Positions 45,245-55,811 are shown, counted from the stretch's first letter. The stretch: DNA of 64,000 nt from Chrysaora quinquecirrha (GCA_014526335.1 JACTAT010000048.1:2344556-2408555), one strand, 5' to 3'. Program-made: numbers and translations. Notes: generated by a model not told the origin, from the sequence alone.

Positions 45245-46732
45245 TAGGGGTGTGCCAGATATCCGGTAGGCCGGATAATCCGGCGCCGGATCGCTGATTT
45301 TTCGAAAATCTAGTTCCGGCCGGATATGCTTCCAAAATCCGGCCAGTTACCGGATTTTGGGGTATTTTTTTTAGAACTGAAACAATATGAAGAAAATGGC
45401 AAAAGCTAATTATAAAAGTGTAAATGTAACTAGCAACAAGAATCTAACAGTATTCAAAACAGAAGAACAGAGCATTAACGTAATTTTGAAAGTTAAAAAT
45501 GTTCTAAACAGCAGTCCCGCTTCATTAAATTAAAACAAATAATAACATGCCATTTTAAAGTTAGCATCGCCCAAGATTATGATGCAAGAAAAGTAACTTT
45601 TCGCCATTTCTAGGAAGAAGTCTTGATCGCTTCTCTTCAAAGATGTTTCCAGCCTCCGAAAATAATCGTTCTGAATAAACACTTGATGCCAGTGTAGACA
45701 GATACTGTTGAGCAAGCTTAGCAAGGTGGGGGAAAGTAGTTTTGTGCTGTTTCCACCAAAGGAAAGGGTTTTCGTTGCGTGGTATGCATGGCATATTGAT
45801 ATAGCCCTCGAGCTCTGCAGCTAAAACAGGAAACGGGAGACCCAGTGGCTCTTTTCTTTTCCTAGCAATGACTGCCAATGAAAGGTCATAGTCACCTTCA
45901 TCATCATCAGACCCAAAGCCCTGGTCATTGCGCTCAGAAATTTCATCATAGCATGCAGAAAAATCATTGTGAATCTCTTCCCCTAGTGTATCAAATTTCT
46001 TTTTTTTTTGCCCTGGTTCACATTCATCTTCGTCTGCACTATCCTGGTCGTCACCTTTGTCTTCAGTAGATATTGGCAATGAAGCTGTTCTTCCCATGTC
46101 TTCCCACAGCATAACCCTTCCAACACTGAGGGATTTAACAGACATGAAAGAGCGAAAAGAATTGGCAAGGTTTCACCATGAGAGAAAAGCACTTTTTGCA
46201 CACTGCAAGTAGTGTCGATTTTGCACACGGAAAATATGCAACAAAATTAACTGCATCTAAAGGTTTCATCACGTAATCACCATTTTTGTTTTATCAAATT
46301 TAAAAATTTTAACTGGTACAATATTTATTTTCATTCTACTTTATTCTTACGTGTTGTACTGAATGCGAAACACTCTTGGGTTTCTTTTAGTCTTTTTAGC
46401 ACCAAATCCCTTTTATGCAGTTTATTGTTTGATACTTCGTTAGGAAAAAATAATATATTTAGTCAGTAGCAATAATAGCACTAGCACAATGAAACTGTCA
46501 CTTCAAACGAGAGTCGCAAGTGCTTATATTCACTTTGAAAGCTGCTGCTCAGGCTTCTTAATTTCTCTGGTGAATCTTGAAAACATTTATCAAAGCAAAA
46601 TCCGGTAATAGCCGGATTATCCGGTAAAATCCGGCCGGATAATCCAGCTGGATAGTCCGGCCGGATTCTACAAACATCCGGGAAAATCCGGTTCCGGCCG
46701 GATCCCGAAAATCCTGATCCGGTACACCCCTA
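45245..46732. mobile_element. hAT element, internally deleted, 1,488 bp
   Basis: Ends TAGGGGTGTGCC and (inverted) TAGGGGTGTACC, flanked by the 8-bp target duplications TTTTGGAT (45237-45244) and TTTTGGAC (46733-46740), one mismatch. Subterminal regions are full of CCGGATAATCCGG-like palindromes at both ends, probable transposase-binding sites. Only the C-terminal part of the transposase is left inside, so the copy is non-autonomous. Confidence 0.85.
45561..46145 (-). pseudogene. hAT transposase C-terminal dimerisation domain
   Basis: An acidic linker (KGDDQDSADEDE...) is followed by WWKQHKTTFPHLAKLAQQYL, then SSVYSERLFSEAGNIFEEKR and a FLHHNL block. This is the classic hAT dimerisation (Dimer_Tnp_hAT) region as in ZBED-type proteins. 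The BED finger and catalytic RNase H domain are absent, so it cannot act alone. Confidence 0.85.
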
Positions 46733-46869
46733 TTTTGGACTAAGAACATTATCTTATTGTAGTGTGAATGATTATGACTCGTTGCCAATCAATCTAAGAA
46801 ATGAAGACAGTAACTTAAGTTTTAAAAGAGGAGTAATTAATTTTGTAAAAACTAGGTTCTAACCTTATT

Positions 46870-47690
46870 GAAGTTTTGTTAATAATATTATACCTTATTT
46901 ACTATCAAAAGTGACTTATTGGAGTCTAAAAGTAACTGATAAATTCTTTTTTACATATTTATTTATGAAAATTTTTTTTGTTTTCTTTTCCTAACGCACT
47001 GTGAAAAAACATCTTGTATGGATTTGTGTCAATTATCATAAAGTGCGGATTGTGTGTTCTACTGGTTTCCCTTGTGATGAATACAAGGATATAGAAAATT
47101 GGGGAGCATGACAACCAGCTACAGTTAACTTGTTTCTTGGCATTTACACCAGGCCAAAGCACCATTTAGAAATCTTGTTGCAAAATCGCTGAACAATGAA
47201 TTGGCATGCCACAATATTCGAAATACAGATCAATGAGCAGCAAACGCACACTGAAGCTTTTCAATTCAATTTCAAGTTTAATAAAGGCCAGCAAAAATGT
47301 TCATTGTTTGTGACCGGTTGCAGCTGAAGCATGTACCTGGCTCTTTTGATGATGGTCATATGGCCTACTGTAGTGATCATTTCTCAGAAGTTAGACCTCA
47401 AAGTTTAGAGGCAAGGAATGACTGTAAAATCAAAAAGTTCTGAGTGCATTAAGAATAAGAAATGTCTCTCCTCTCAGCAAACAGTTTCTTATATCATTAT
47501 CCTATCCAATAAAAGGGTTAGAGGAACAACCGCATCTTTTTCCCACAAATGATGAGGTTAACTTCTATAATTTATCTAAATTGTCTGCATTTGAAGGTCA
47601 TCAAGCAACTTTTGAAAGTGTTGTTAGAGGCAGCTACTAGCAAATAGTAGCTATGTTAAAAGAAGGCTGTCCCACCCCTAGCACTAAGAA
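46870..47690. other. no firmly supported gene left of the large transposon
   Basis: A short plus-strand stretch around 47550-47690 (EVNFYNLSKLSAFEGHQATF, then after a TAG, VAMLKEGCPTPSTKKHYL) reads like protein. It ends exactly at the element boundary, so it may be the 5' part of the gene whose SWIM part lies on the other side. That link is speculative. Confidence 0.3.
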
Positions 47691-47697
47691 ACATTAT

Positions 47698-47852
47698 CTT
47701 GACGTGCCCCAATCTTAGTTTTTGGGAAATTTCCAGGCAAAGCGAAGCGAGTAACCCCTCCGGAGGAGCGAACGAGCGCAGCGAGTGAGTGGCGTGGAAA
47801 CTGAGACTTGTAACTTTAGTCACACGTTAATTCTTCACATCCATTGATCACA
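47698..47852 (+). repeat. left terminal inverted repeat of the 7.2-kb element
   Basis: Starts CTTGACGTGCCCCAATCTTA and runs through GGGAAATTTCCAGGC, GCGAAGCGAGTAACCCCTCC and CCGGAGGAGCGAACGAG to CCATTGATCACATGC. It contains a CCTCCGGAGG palindrome and short GCGAG/GCGAACGAG repeats, likely protein-binding sites, and is much more GC-rich than its surroundings. Confidence 0.85.
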
Positions 47853-47894
47853 TGCAAACCCTAGATCAAGTAGCAAGGGGGGTTTGCAATTTGC

Positions 47895-50800
47895 ATGTCG
47901 AGAATCCAAGGAAAAAAGAATCAATCCAGATTCATAAAAATGGTGGACAGAAGGGAAACTCCAGAGAGTTCGCCAATGAAGCCGATAGAGTACGTTTCAC
48001 CAAGTGGGCACAAGTTTTGTGCACTTTGCGGAATCGACATTTACGATAAATACAAGAATCCAGTTCAGTTTCTTGTGAAGATCTTTACAGTGAATGGAGA
48101 CACTCGGCAGTTTTTGGAAGACTATCTGAGCACCACGTTGAATCCCCACACAGATCTACCATACATCTGTAAAAATTGCTACCGTTCTATAAAAAATGCG
48201 AATAAATCTAAAGAAGAAAACCAAGCGAAATTTGAGAAGCAGAGGGAACAGACGAAGGAAAACTTTATTCGAACAAAATTTAAGCGTTGTCGAGCAATAA
48301 CTCCGAGCAAAGAATGTACAGTTTTGTCATCAACAGCCACCAGGAAGAAGTCAAAGAAGGCGCTTGTCTTCGATAGCACCAGCCACGTTGAGGAGGATGG
48401 AGATTGTTTTGCAAATCTACCAAGTATAGAGAGATATGATTTTCTGCCTTCTGATGATATGAAACCTATTTCAAAGGTAAGTACTCTTCAACAATACTTG
48501 ACATCCAAGGAGGTATCTAGAAACATATTGCTTTTGTTTGCTGTTGTGTACTGCCTTTTCATTCTGGAACCTGGCAAAATGTTGACTGATTAACATTTAA
48601 GAATTTGCAGGGAGAAATCTTGAGAAGGAATTGGCATTTTTTTAATTAAAAGACTGAAGTGACAATGTTTTTCATTATTTTGCAGGTGACAATAAGTTCT
48701 GGCACATTTAAATGGGAATTAAATGCAACTAAAAAAAACATCACCATGCTACATGCAATATGCAATGATGACGCCAAAGCCTTATTGCAAATTCTCTGGA
48801 ATGATAGCAAAGGGAAAGATGCAATGCTTGATATTGTTGGTAGAGCTGTTCGAAAAGAATGCACTGAACTCTGCTCAAAAAGCCCTACGCTGTTTCGTCT
48901 TCCAGATGGTAATGCTAGATTCCTGGAGGAGATTGAATTTGATAAGCTTTTTACTGAGCTTCATGAGAGATCCCCATCATTTTCAAAATTCTTGATGGCA
49001 GCAGCCTACAATGAACGTAACCTTAAGAGAAATTCTGTAAAAACAAAAAAATCATTGACACCAAGCCTTGTCACTGCTGCTAGCATTCTGTTAAATAGCA
49101 GAAATGAGACAATGAATGCCATTCAGTTGCTAAATGCAATGATTCTTAAGAGAGGGGGTGCAAAGCAGTATGTGTTTAAGAGATTCAATGCTAGAGGGGT
49201 CTGCACTGCCTACAACATTGCCTTGAAATATCAACTTAATCTTGCAAAGGGCTGCGATGACATAGTAAATGGATGGAAAGAAGATGTTGAAGAAATTGCA
49301 GAAACAAAAAAGAAAGACATAGAGATTTCCTTGCCATCATCAATCTTGACTAATGAAGATGAGGAAAGTCCTCTAGCCTTAGTGATGGGTAACAGCAACA
49401 TTAAGCCTTTAATCCCAGCTCTTGAGACTGACACTGGCAGTTGCCCACATGGGTATGTATTAGTTGGAGATAACGTGGACATGAGGCAAAAAGCACGGCA
49501 CCCCTCAAAGTCCCGTGGTAATAATGATATGCATGGTTTCAACATATTTGCTGTAAAGAAAAGAACAGTAGATGAGAGATCCAGAGAACCTAGAGAAGAA
49601 ATGGAGAACATCATACCAGTTGCCAAGTTCTTGCCTAGTCTAAATGATAACACCCTTCTCAGAGAAGAATTCAAGTTTTTGATAGGAACAATACTTGCAA
49701 AGCATGTGCCAGCATTGTCCTGGATGGAGGATCTCCTACCAAGACACTATCACAGTAACCTGTCAAAGGGTCTCCTACCAAGACTCCGTATCACAGTAAC
49801 CTGTCAAAAGTAAATAGAAAGACTGAGGCAGTGAGTATGAAAAGTTATGCTAAATACCTCTTATCCATGCTAAGTACGAGGGGTGTATCATTTCATAAAT
49901 CTCATTCACCTTGATGATAAATCTTCATAAATCCCAAAAATCTTTTGAATCTCAACAATCGTAGAAATTTCTTTAAAATCTCTTGTCTTAGCTACTGAGC
50001 ATGTGCACATGCTTTGATTCATGGATGTAGGACTATGTTAAACAACAATTGAAGGAAAAGTGCCTGTGTTCTTCAAAGACGTAAGACCAAGTCTGGTCAT
50101 TCTGGTCAGTTCTGGTCAGTTTTTAGATTCATCATACAATCCCTTTTTGCAAGGGCAAGTTTCAAAATATCTAGAAAAATTGAAGAAATCCCCATGTAAA
50201 ACTTTGTACGTCTCAATAAATCCCATAAATCTCAGCACAAAAGACAAAGAGATTTTGAACCCTATGAATCTCGTACGCCATGTTTAGAAGTGATACACCC
50301 CTTTCGATAAATATGTCCTATCCATGAGAAAATTTGGTAGCTACAAATATTGTGGAGCTGACTGACAACATCATTTGAAAGAATGTAATAAATTTAAATC
50401 TACAGTCATCCATTCCCAGGCTTTAATATTCTTTCCACCTCTTAGGTTTGTCTTGGTGTCTTAGATCAAAATGAAAATGATACCAATGGGATCATTGAAA
50501 TAATGAAGTTTATGCACAAGTTTGTCCCAAAGAAAAATGATGGAACACCAATACCATTATTAAGTTTCGGGGATCTGTTGACAGTTGAGAGAGAGTTTAA
50601 TGCTCAAGAAGATCAGCGCAATTCAATTAAGCATGACGAAAAACTGGTGGGACTTATACCATGTCTAACAGATTTCCATTTCTTTGGGAATTTTTGGAGG
50701 TAAAATTTTTGCTTTATTCAAACTGATGTACAATGCTTTGAGGATCTTTCTCTTATGATAATTGAATGGAGCTGGAGATAACAATCTCCACTCAACTTTA

Positions 50801-52295
50801 TGCGTTTTGTTTTCCTCCAAATGCTTAGCAGGCTCAGATGTCCCTTGCTCTTTCTCATGCACAAATATATGTTTATAGATGATTATTATGATTTTCACAA
50901 ATTATTTATCAACACTGTCACTGACCAAAAAAGACAATGAGATTTATCAATCCCATGAATCCCGTACGCCCATTTTAGTAGTGATACATCATCCCTTGTT
51001 TCAGTCTACTTCTCCATGTATGTGTATTACAAGATAAAATTTTTATTTCATAGGCTGTGTACAAATTGCTTTATGATAGAAAATCATCAAGTGACATTGG
51101 AACCTTGTTTGCAGCAAAGAATTTCCTTCATGCTGTTAACACGCCAGATTCCCCAATGAATGAACCTGATTCAGTGATGGATTTGATAGAGAAGTATGTA
51201 AAAGCTTTAGTGATTGCTTGTTATAATGAATATCAGGGCATATTTCCAGAAGAGCCACCAAGACTACAGCATGAGAAAGAGGAGAGATTGCAAACAATTC
51301 TTAATGCATCGGTTGACAAATATGCTTTTCCAGAGCTTCCTGATTTCAAAGACTTGCATAGAGGAGCTGTATGTGACACATGCAAAAGATCATTAACACG
51401 TCTTGCTGGTCTCAGAAAACATATCATTGAGAAGCACAGAGATGGAGAAGAGAGCCTGAAGCTGAAAGGCCAGATTTATATTTGTCCATACTGTCCGAAA
51501 GGGTACAAATTGGAAAAGAATTTGCAAGCTCATATAGCTGAACAGGTAGAAAAGCATAGAGCTGAACAGATAGATCCTGCCTTGTTAATGGACACAGCAC
51601 TAGATTTGGAAGACAGCACAACAGAGATGGAAGATGATCATGTCTTTAACTATTCTTGCAATGCACTTGCCCTAGGTCTACTATGCTTAGATTTTGCAGA
51701 TGCAAGAAGGTTAGCAGATGGTGAGAGAGTCATGCGACTATATGCAATTATGATGCTGTATTTCAAAATCGCAGGCAGTTACAAGTATGCCTATTACAGC
51801 TTGTACACTCAAGCACAAGTTAAGTATCTCCTACCACCATCATTGGCTCAAAGTATCAAGAACGAAAGATTTGTCAATAGGAGAGGTCAAGTAGATTCTA
51901 ACTATGAGATAGATCGCTTCATTGAGCACTGGAATAAAATTTTAAAGTTGGAAAGCAGGGACCTTGTAGGGAAAGTTACCCAGCAAAGTCTAGACAGAGT
52001 TTGTAAAAGCTTTGAGGTCATAGAAAAAATTATGTGCAACCATGATGCACAATTGAGCATTCACAAACCATCTGTCTGTCATACTGGTGATGAAGCACAC
52101 AATGATTTCAAGGAGTTAGCAAAGCATTTCATTGAACGAAAAATCTTCAGTCAAATACCTGGTCACAATCACAAAGCTTTTCCACAATTTAAACGAAACT
52201 TGCTGCAAAATCTCAACATTCTTCAACTCAAAGAATGGATTGTAAAATCTGTAACAAAGTTCACAAAACTAAACTTGTTCAAAGCCCATAAGTAA
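47895..52295 (+). pseudogene. DUF6589-type protein with C2H2 fingers, candidate transposase, four exons
   Basis: Exons 47895-48476, 48686-49830, 50446-50699 and 51054-52295 with clear GT-AG borders. Exon 1 (194 codons from an ATG just inside the left repeat) has a CALC...CKNC zinc-binding pattern. Exon 2 ends in the AKHVPALSWMEDLLPRH block typical of DUF6589 proteins. Exon 3 has FGDLLTVEREFNAQEDQR and LTDFHFFGNF, the acidic D-x-x-T-x-E-R and D-x-H blocks I take as catalytic. Exon 4 has two C2H2-like fingers (CDTCKRSLTRLAGLRKH; CPYCPKGYKLEKNLQAH), then FNYSCNALALGLL, YAYYSLYTQAQVKYLLPP and FIEHWNKILK. Two lesions: a 41-bp duplication in exon 2 brings a stop at 49811, and the exon 3/4 frame needs one more T at 50691-50695. 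Apart from these, all splice phases fit. Confidence 0.7.
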
Positions 52296-52315
52296 CTTGT
52301 ACATTTTATAGTTAT

Positions 52316-52499
52316 GATAAACAGCAGAAACATTTTTGGGCATACTTAAAAGCTTGTTTTCGTCTGACACTCCTCAGGGTATAAATATCAGAAACAGACT
52401 GAAACAATGAACTAGGGTGGAATTTATACCAAGATATGGCTTGAAATGCACATAAAATAAAGCTGTTAAGTATGCCCAAAAATGTTTCCGCTGTTTATC
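52316..52499. repeat. 40-bp inverted repeat between the convergent 3' ends
   Basis: GATAAACAGCAGAAACATTT at 52316 begins an arm of about 40 bp. The other arm is 52460-52499 (inverted), with about 2 mismatches and a spacer of about 105 bp. An AATAAA-like AAAATAAAG lies just before the second arm. The position, 20 bp after the plus-strand stop and 25-35 bp after the minus-strand stop, suggests a shared transcription end or RNA hairpin in both 3' UTRs. It could also be a recombination or binding site. Confidence 0.8.
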
Positions 52500-52523
52500 A
52501 CAATCTTAAAGATATTTGCAATT

Positions 52524-54627
52524 TTAACAACCATTAATCTGAATCACTTTGTGATATTTTCCTGTTAACCTTGTATTTATTAATTTGTTCTTCAAAGTCC
52601 AGTGAGTCATCTGTTGATGGACAAGAAGAGTCTGTGTCCTCAGGCTCCAAATTAATCTTATTACTGAAGAATGTGCTATCCCATTCATCATCAACAGAAG
52701 CTTCTTGTGACTGTACGTCATCTTCAAAGCTGAGGTTTTTACTCTTTGTATGATTTCCATGATACCAGTTGCCAAGTGGTCATCAAGAAGGACAAAGTTT
52801 TTTGAAATGTCTTCAACAGATCTAATCTTTTGAAAATTCGCAACCAGTTTTGAGATGGTGAGAGCAGGCAGGCCTGTTACCATGTCCATTCCAGTTAAAA
52901 GATTGTGCTCTTTATGACCAATCTGTTCTCGTAAAGTTGAAAGCTCTTGACGCAAAACTTGCCTTGTAAAATCAAAATTTCTTCTTGGCTCATCAGCAAC
53001 TGTATAATCTTGCGTATATTTATCATTCAATGATAGACTTGCCTCAATTTCTCCTCGCAATTCAGTTTTTTCGTTGGAACTTGTAGCTTTTGAACATTGT
53101 GAACATTTGCAGACCTGTCTACAGATGTCACAGCAATTGTGACTTGGATCAACTGCAGAATAATTGCCAGGAAAATGCTTTAACATCAACTTTCGCTGAC
53201 ATTCACTTTCATTTTTCAGATAGTCTTTCATTTCCTTTGAGACTGCCTTAGATTTTAGACTCCCTGGAAACACTATCAGCAATGCATAGCTCTGTTTATT
53301 GTCCCTTCCAGCCCTTCCAGTTTCCTGACAGAGGTCATCTATTCCCCTTGGTGGTCCATAATGTATAACATTGTGCACATCTTTACAGTCCACCACCATA
53401 CCAAAGGCAATTGTTGCAAATAGAACACGGACAGTACCAGAGGGGTCTGCAAAAGAATTAGTAATAAAAGTCTTCATGCCATCCTCAGTTGAACCATGGA
53501 ACATTTCATATGGCCGTTCATCTGCTTTGTAAAACATGCCAAGTTCTTCATCAAAATAAGCAAACAAGGCACGAACAAGACTGTGTTTACGACAGAATAC
53601 TATGTATCTTGGACAGGCTCTACCTTGCGCTTTTACTTTGCTCAGCAACCATGCGAATGTACGCTCCACTGATTTTTCGTTGATGTGAAGTACCTCATAG
53701 AAGACATTCAGTCTCTCTGGGATGCTGACAATTCTTTTTGGGTTTACCATTTCAAGATTTGAAATGATCTCTGAAGCAATGCTGGCAGTGGCAGTTGCAG
53801 TGAGTGCAACAAATGGGATGTCTTTATGTAACAAAGACCTGAGTTGGGCTATTTCTCCATAGCAGTGCCGAAAGGCTTTCACTTTCTTGCTTGTAGAACC
53901 CCTGTAAAGAACAACATTTGAATTCATAGGTTGTCTAACAAAGTTTTGCTGGAAAAGAACAGTTTCTAGCAAGCCCTGCCCTTGCTCAAAAAGATTTTGG
54001 TTGTTCAACACCCATCAGAGTTAGACACAAATTTTATTTAAAAAATTCAACTTTAAATTTTACAAACAAATAATTTAGACCTAAAGATTTTCATACATAA
54101 ATTTCATACCATTTAATTATGCAGTGGCTTTCGTCAACAACGATGCAACATAGCCTCTTTTGAAAGTTCTTCGATTTGAATTCCCTTCGAAAGTTTCAAA
54201 TGATTGACTCTGGTGAAGCATAAATAAAAGAAACGTCTTTCTCTGCCCCATTCATGATATCGATTGCAGAAGCTTCATCACATAAACTTAAAGCCAATAT
54301 GCCTTTTTCTCTTAAAATGCGTACTTGATCTCTCATCAGAGAGACAAGGGGTGATATAACTAGCGCAAAATATGTGCCCTGTGTGCTTTCTTGGTACTGT
54401 TTAGCAAACGGTATAACCTGGTAGATCAGCGATTTCCCTGATCCAGTTGGCCAAGCAACAAATGTATCATTTCCATTTAGTATAGAAGTTGCCCCAGCGA
54501 TCTGGTGACTCCTCAGTTGTCCATATCCCAAGAATTCAGCAGCGTGAGCGAGGGCCGCAGAAATGTCATTAGATTCTAAATCTTGATGGCTAGGCCAGTT
54601 ATCCCTTCTCCTCGCAGCTTCTGCCAT
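52524..54627 (-). pseudogene. RecQ-family DNA helicase encoded in the transposon
   Basis: Exon 1 54627-54110, intron 54109-53902 (GTATGA...TTTACAG), exon 2 53901-52524. Landmarks in order: motif 0 (LGYGQLRSHQ), Walker A WPTGSGKS, VISPLVSLMRDQV, DESH box (VVDESHCIIKW, completed in frame across the intron), TATA motif III, FCRKH motif IV, motif V FATIAFGM, motif VI QETGRAGRD, and a RecQ-type zinc site (ESECQRKLM..., CCDICRQVCKCSQC). No HRDC domain is seen. A 3'-5' helicase could open ends or process transposition intermediates. Lesions: a TGA at 54196-54198 eleven codons before the splice-near DESH box, and a likely frame change near 52745. In the other frame there the protein ends in a natural acidic tail with a stop at 52534. 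Family call secure; function in transposition inferred. Confidence 0.85.
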
Positions 54628-54786
54628 CTTCTTTTCATGTCAAAATCGTTTGCTTTCTTTCGGAATCGTTCCCCCCGATTCATGGATAGTTCTTCTGTAT
54701 TAGAGTAATTCTATTGGCTGATCAATTGCCTCAAAGATACCACCGCATGGACAGAATTCTGTCCATTTCCTTGGCAATCTGAATGT

Positions 54787-54939
54787 GATCAATGGCTGTG
54801 AATAATTAACGTGTGACGAAAGTTACAAGTCTTAGTTTCCACGCCAGTCGCTCCCTGCACTCGTTCGCTCCTCCGGAGGGGTTACTCGCTTCGCTTCGCC
54901 TGGAAATTTCCCAAAAACTAAGACTTGGGGCAAGTCAAG
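54787..54939 (-). repeat. right terminal inverted repeat of the 7.2-kb element
   Basis: Reverse complement of the left repeat: GATCAATGGCTGTGAATAAT, ACGTGTGACGAAAGTTACAA, CTCCTCCGGAGGGGTTACTC, CTGGAAATTTCCCAAAAACT and GACTTGGGGCAAGTCAAG. Substitutions and small indels against the left copy show the insertion is not recent. Confidence 0.85.
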
Positions 54940-54990
54940 CAGTCATCAAGCTCTGACTGTAGATTACTCAAGATTAGCTGATGCTAAAGG

Positions 54991-55097
54991 AGGGGTTACT
55001 CGCTCATCGATGAGAGAAGAGGGAGATGATGGTATTGATACTGAGCCATCCGGCCCTGGAAATTTCCAAAATGCTAAGACTTGGGGCAAGTCAAGAC
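54991..55097 (-). repeat. second, partial copy of the element's right terminus
   Basis: GAGGGGTTACTCGCT at 54991 and, after an unrelated insert, GGAAATTTCC (55059) with GCTAAGACTTGGGGCAAGTCAAG-type sequence to 55097 repeat the last part of the right terminal repeat in the same orientation. The stretch is open in frame with nearby protein-like sequence (DGIDTEPSGPGNFQNAKTWG). Confidence 0.7.
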
Positions 55098-55119
55098 AAT
55101 TGTCAACAAATTCTCTACT

Positions 55120-55811
55120 CTTTCAACTGCTGAACATGGCCCTAGTTTTCTTCCAAGCTCTTGCACGGGTCAGGGAATGCTTTTTGAACAAGAAGGTGCT
55201 CAACCACATTGTCAAGTGTTAGGTTTGGCAAAAGACAAGCAGACCTTTGGCCTATCTGTTGAAGTTGAAGCTGGAGTATGGTCTATCGATCTAAAGTACC
55301 TGCCAAAGTTTACAGAGGACAACCTAAATGACAATTTAATCAATAACGCAACAACAATGCCAGACAAAATTGCTCCAACAGCCTATTGTCACAAAATAGA
55401 GGGATATAAGCTTTGGAAAGAAGGATATCTCTCAAGTATAAGAGTAAAGCCAAATGTTGATATTAGAGATCCCAAACTTTTTTGGTAAAGGCTTATGTTG
55501 CTGCATCTATGAAGAGCACAAAATATACTGTTTATGGACATCTAAACATGGAAAATGCTGATGTTGTTTATGCTAAATGTAGCTGCAAAGCTGGTCAGGG
55601 TGGCTGCTGCAAGCATGTAGCAGCCCTTCTTTACACCATTCTGGACTTTTCTAACCTGAGCTTAGCTTATGTCGCAGAAAATGTGACATGTACTCAGGCT
55701 CTTCAGCAGTGGAGCATTCCCTCAAAAAAGATGACATCAAGAGATGCAGTTAAATTTGGTGAACTTGAATTTGAGAAAGCTAACTTTGAAAGTGATAAAA
55801 TTAAAAAATGA
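55120..55811 (+). pseudogene. SWIM zinc-finger protein fragment
   Basis: 55120-55488 encodes a block ending KLWKEGYLSSIRVKPNVDIR. 55482-55811 in the next frame encodes VKAYVAASMKSTKYTVYGHL and a SWIM finger, CSCKAGQGGCCKHVAALLY (CxCx(n)CxH). TCTQALQQWSIP follows, with a stop at 55811. The frame change falls in a run of six T at about 55482, where a seventh T would restore continuity. In cnidarians this SWIM region often precedes a YqaJ-type nuclease domain; none follows here. It abuts the 7.2-kb transposon, so the 5' part may have been displaced. SWIM fingers bind DNA or protein. Confidence 0.65.

Larger units (their letters stand above)
44454..46862 (+). pseudogene. LINE reverse transcriptase 3' part, split by a hAT element
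   Basis: 44454-45055 encodes NDLPF, HCYADDTQLY (catalytic YADD), MDWFTQNKLKVNPKKFKFM and NLGLTFDEGMRWEPHI. 44989-45244 in another frame continues the C-terminal region. The hAT element occupies 45245-46732. Directly after it, 46733-46862 continues with FGLRTLSYCSVNDYDSLP and a final stop at 46860-46862. The 5' half, including the endonuclease, is missing; the left end at 44454 is an abrupt truncation. Apart from one frame change near 45000 and the insertion, the reading frame is fairly well kept. Confidence 0.8.
47698..54939. mobile_element. 7.24-kb DNA transposon carrying a DUF6589-type protein and a RecQ helicase
   Basis: The ends are inverted copies of each other over about 150 bp, with roughly 90 percent identity by eye. 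Inside are two convergent genes with introns: a DUF6589-type protein (plus) that I take as the candidate transposase, and a RecQ-type helicase (minus). The coding ends are only about 230 bp apart, with an inverted repeat between them, and nothing else fills the element. The compact two-gene layout inside long terminal repeats argues that the helicase belongs to the element rather than being a captured bystander. I could not identify a clean target duplication: 8-bp flanks are AACATTAT and CAGTCATC if the ends are CTTGAC/GTCAAG. The name of the superfamily is left open. KDZ-type elements are a comparison to test. Confidence 0.75.
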
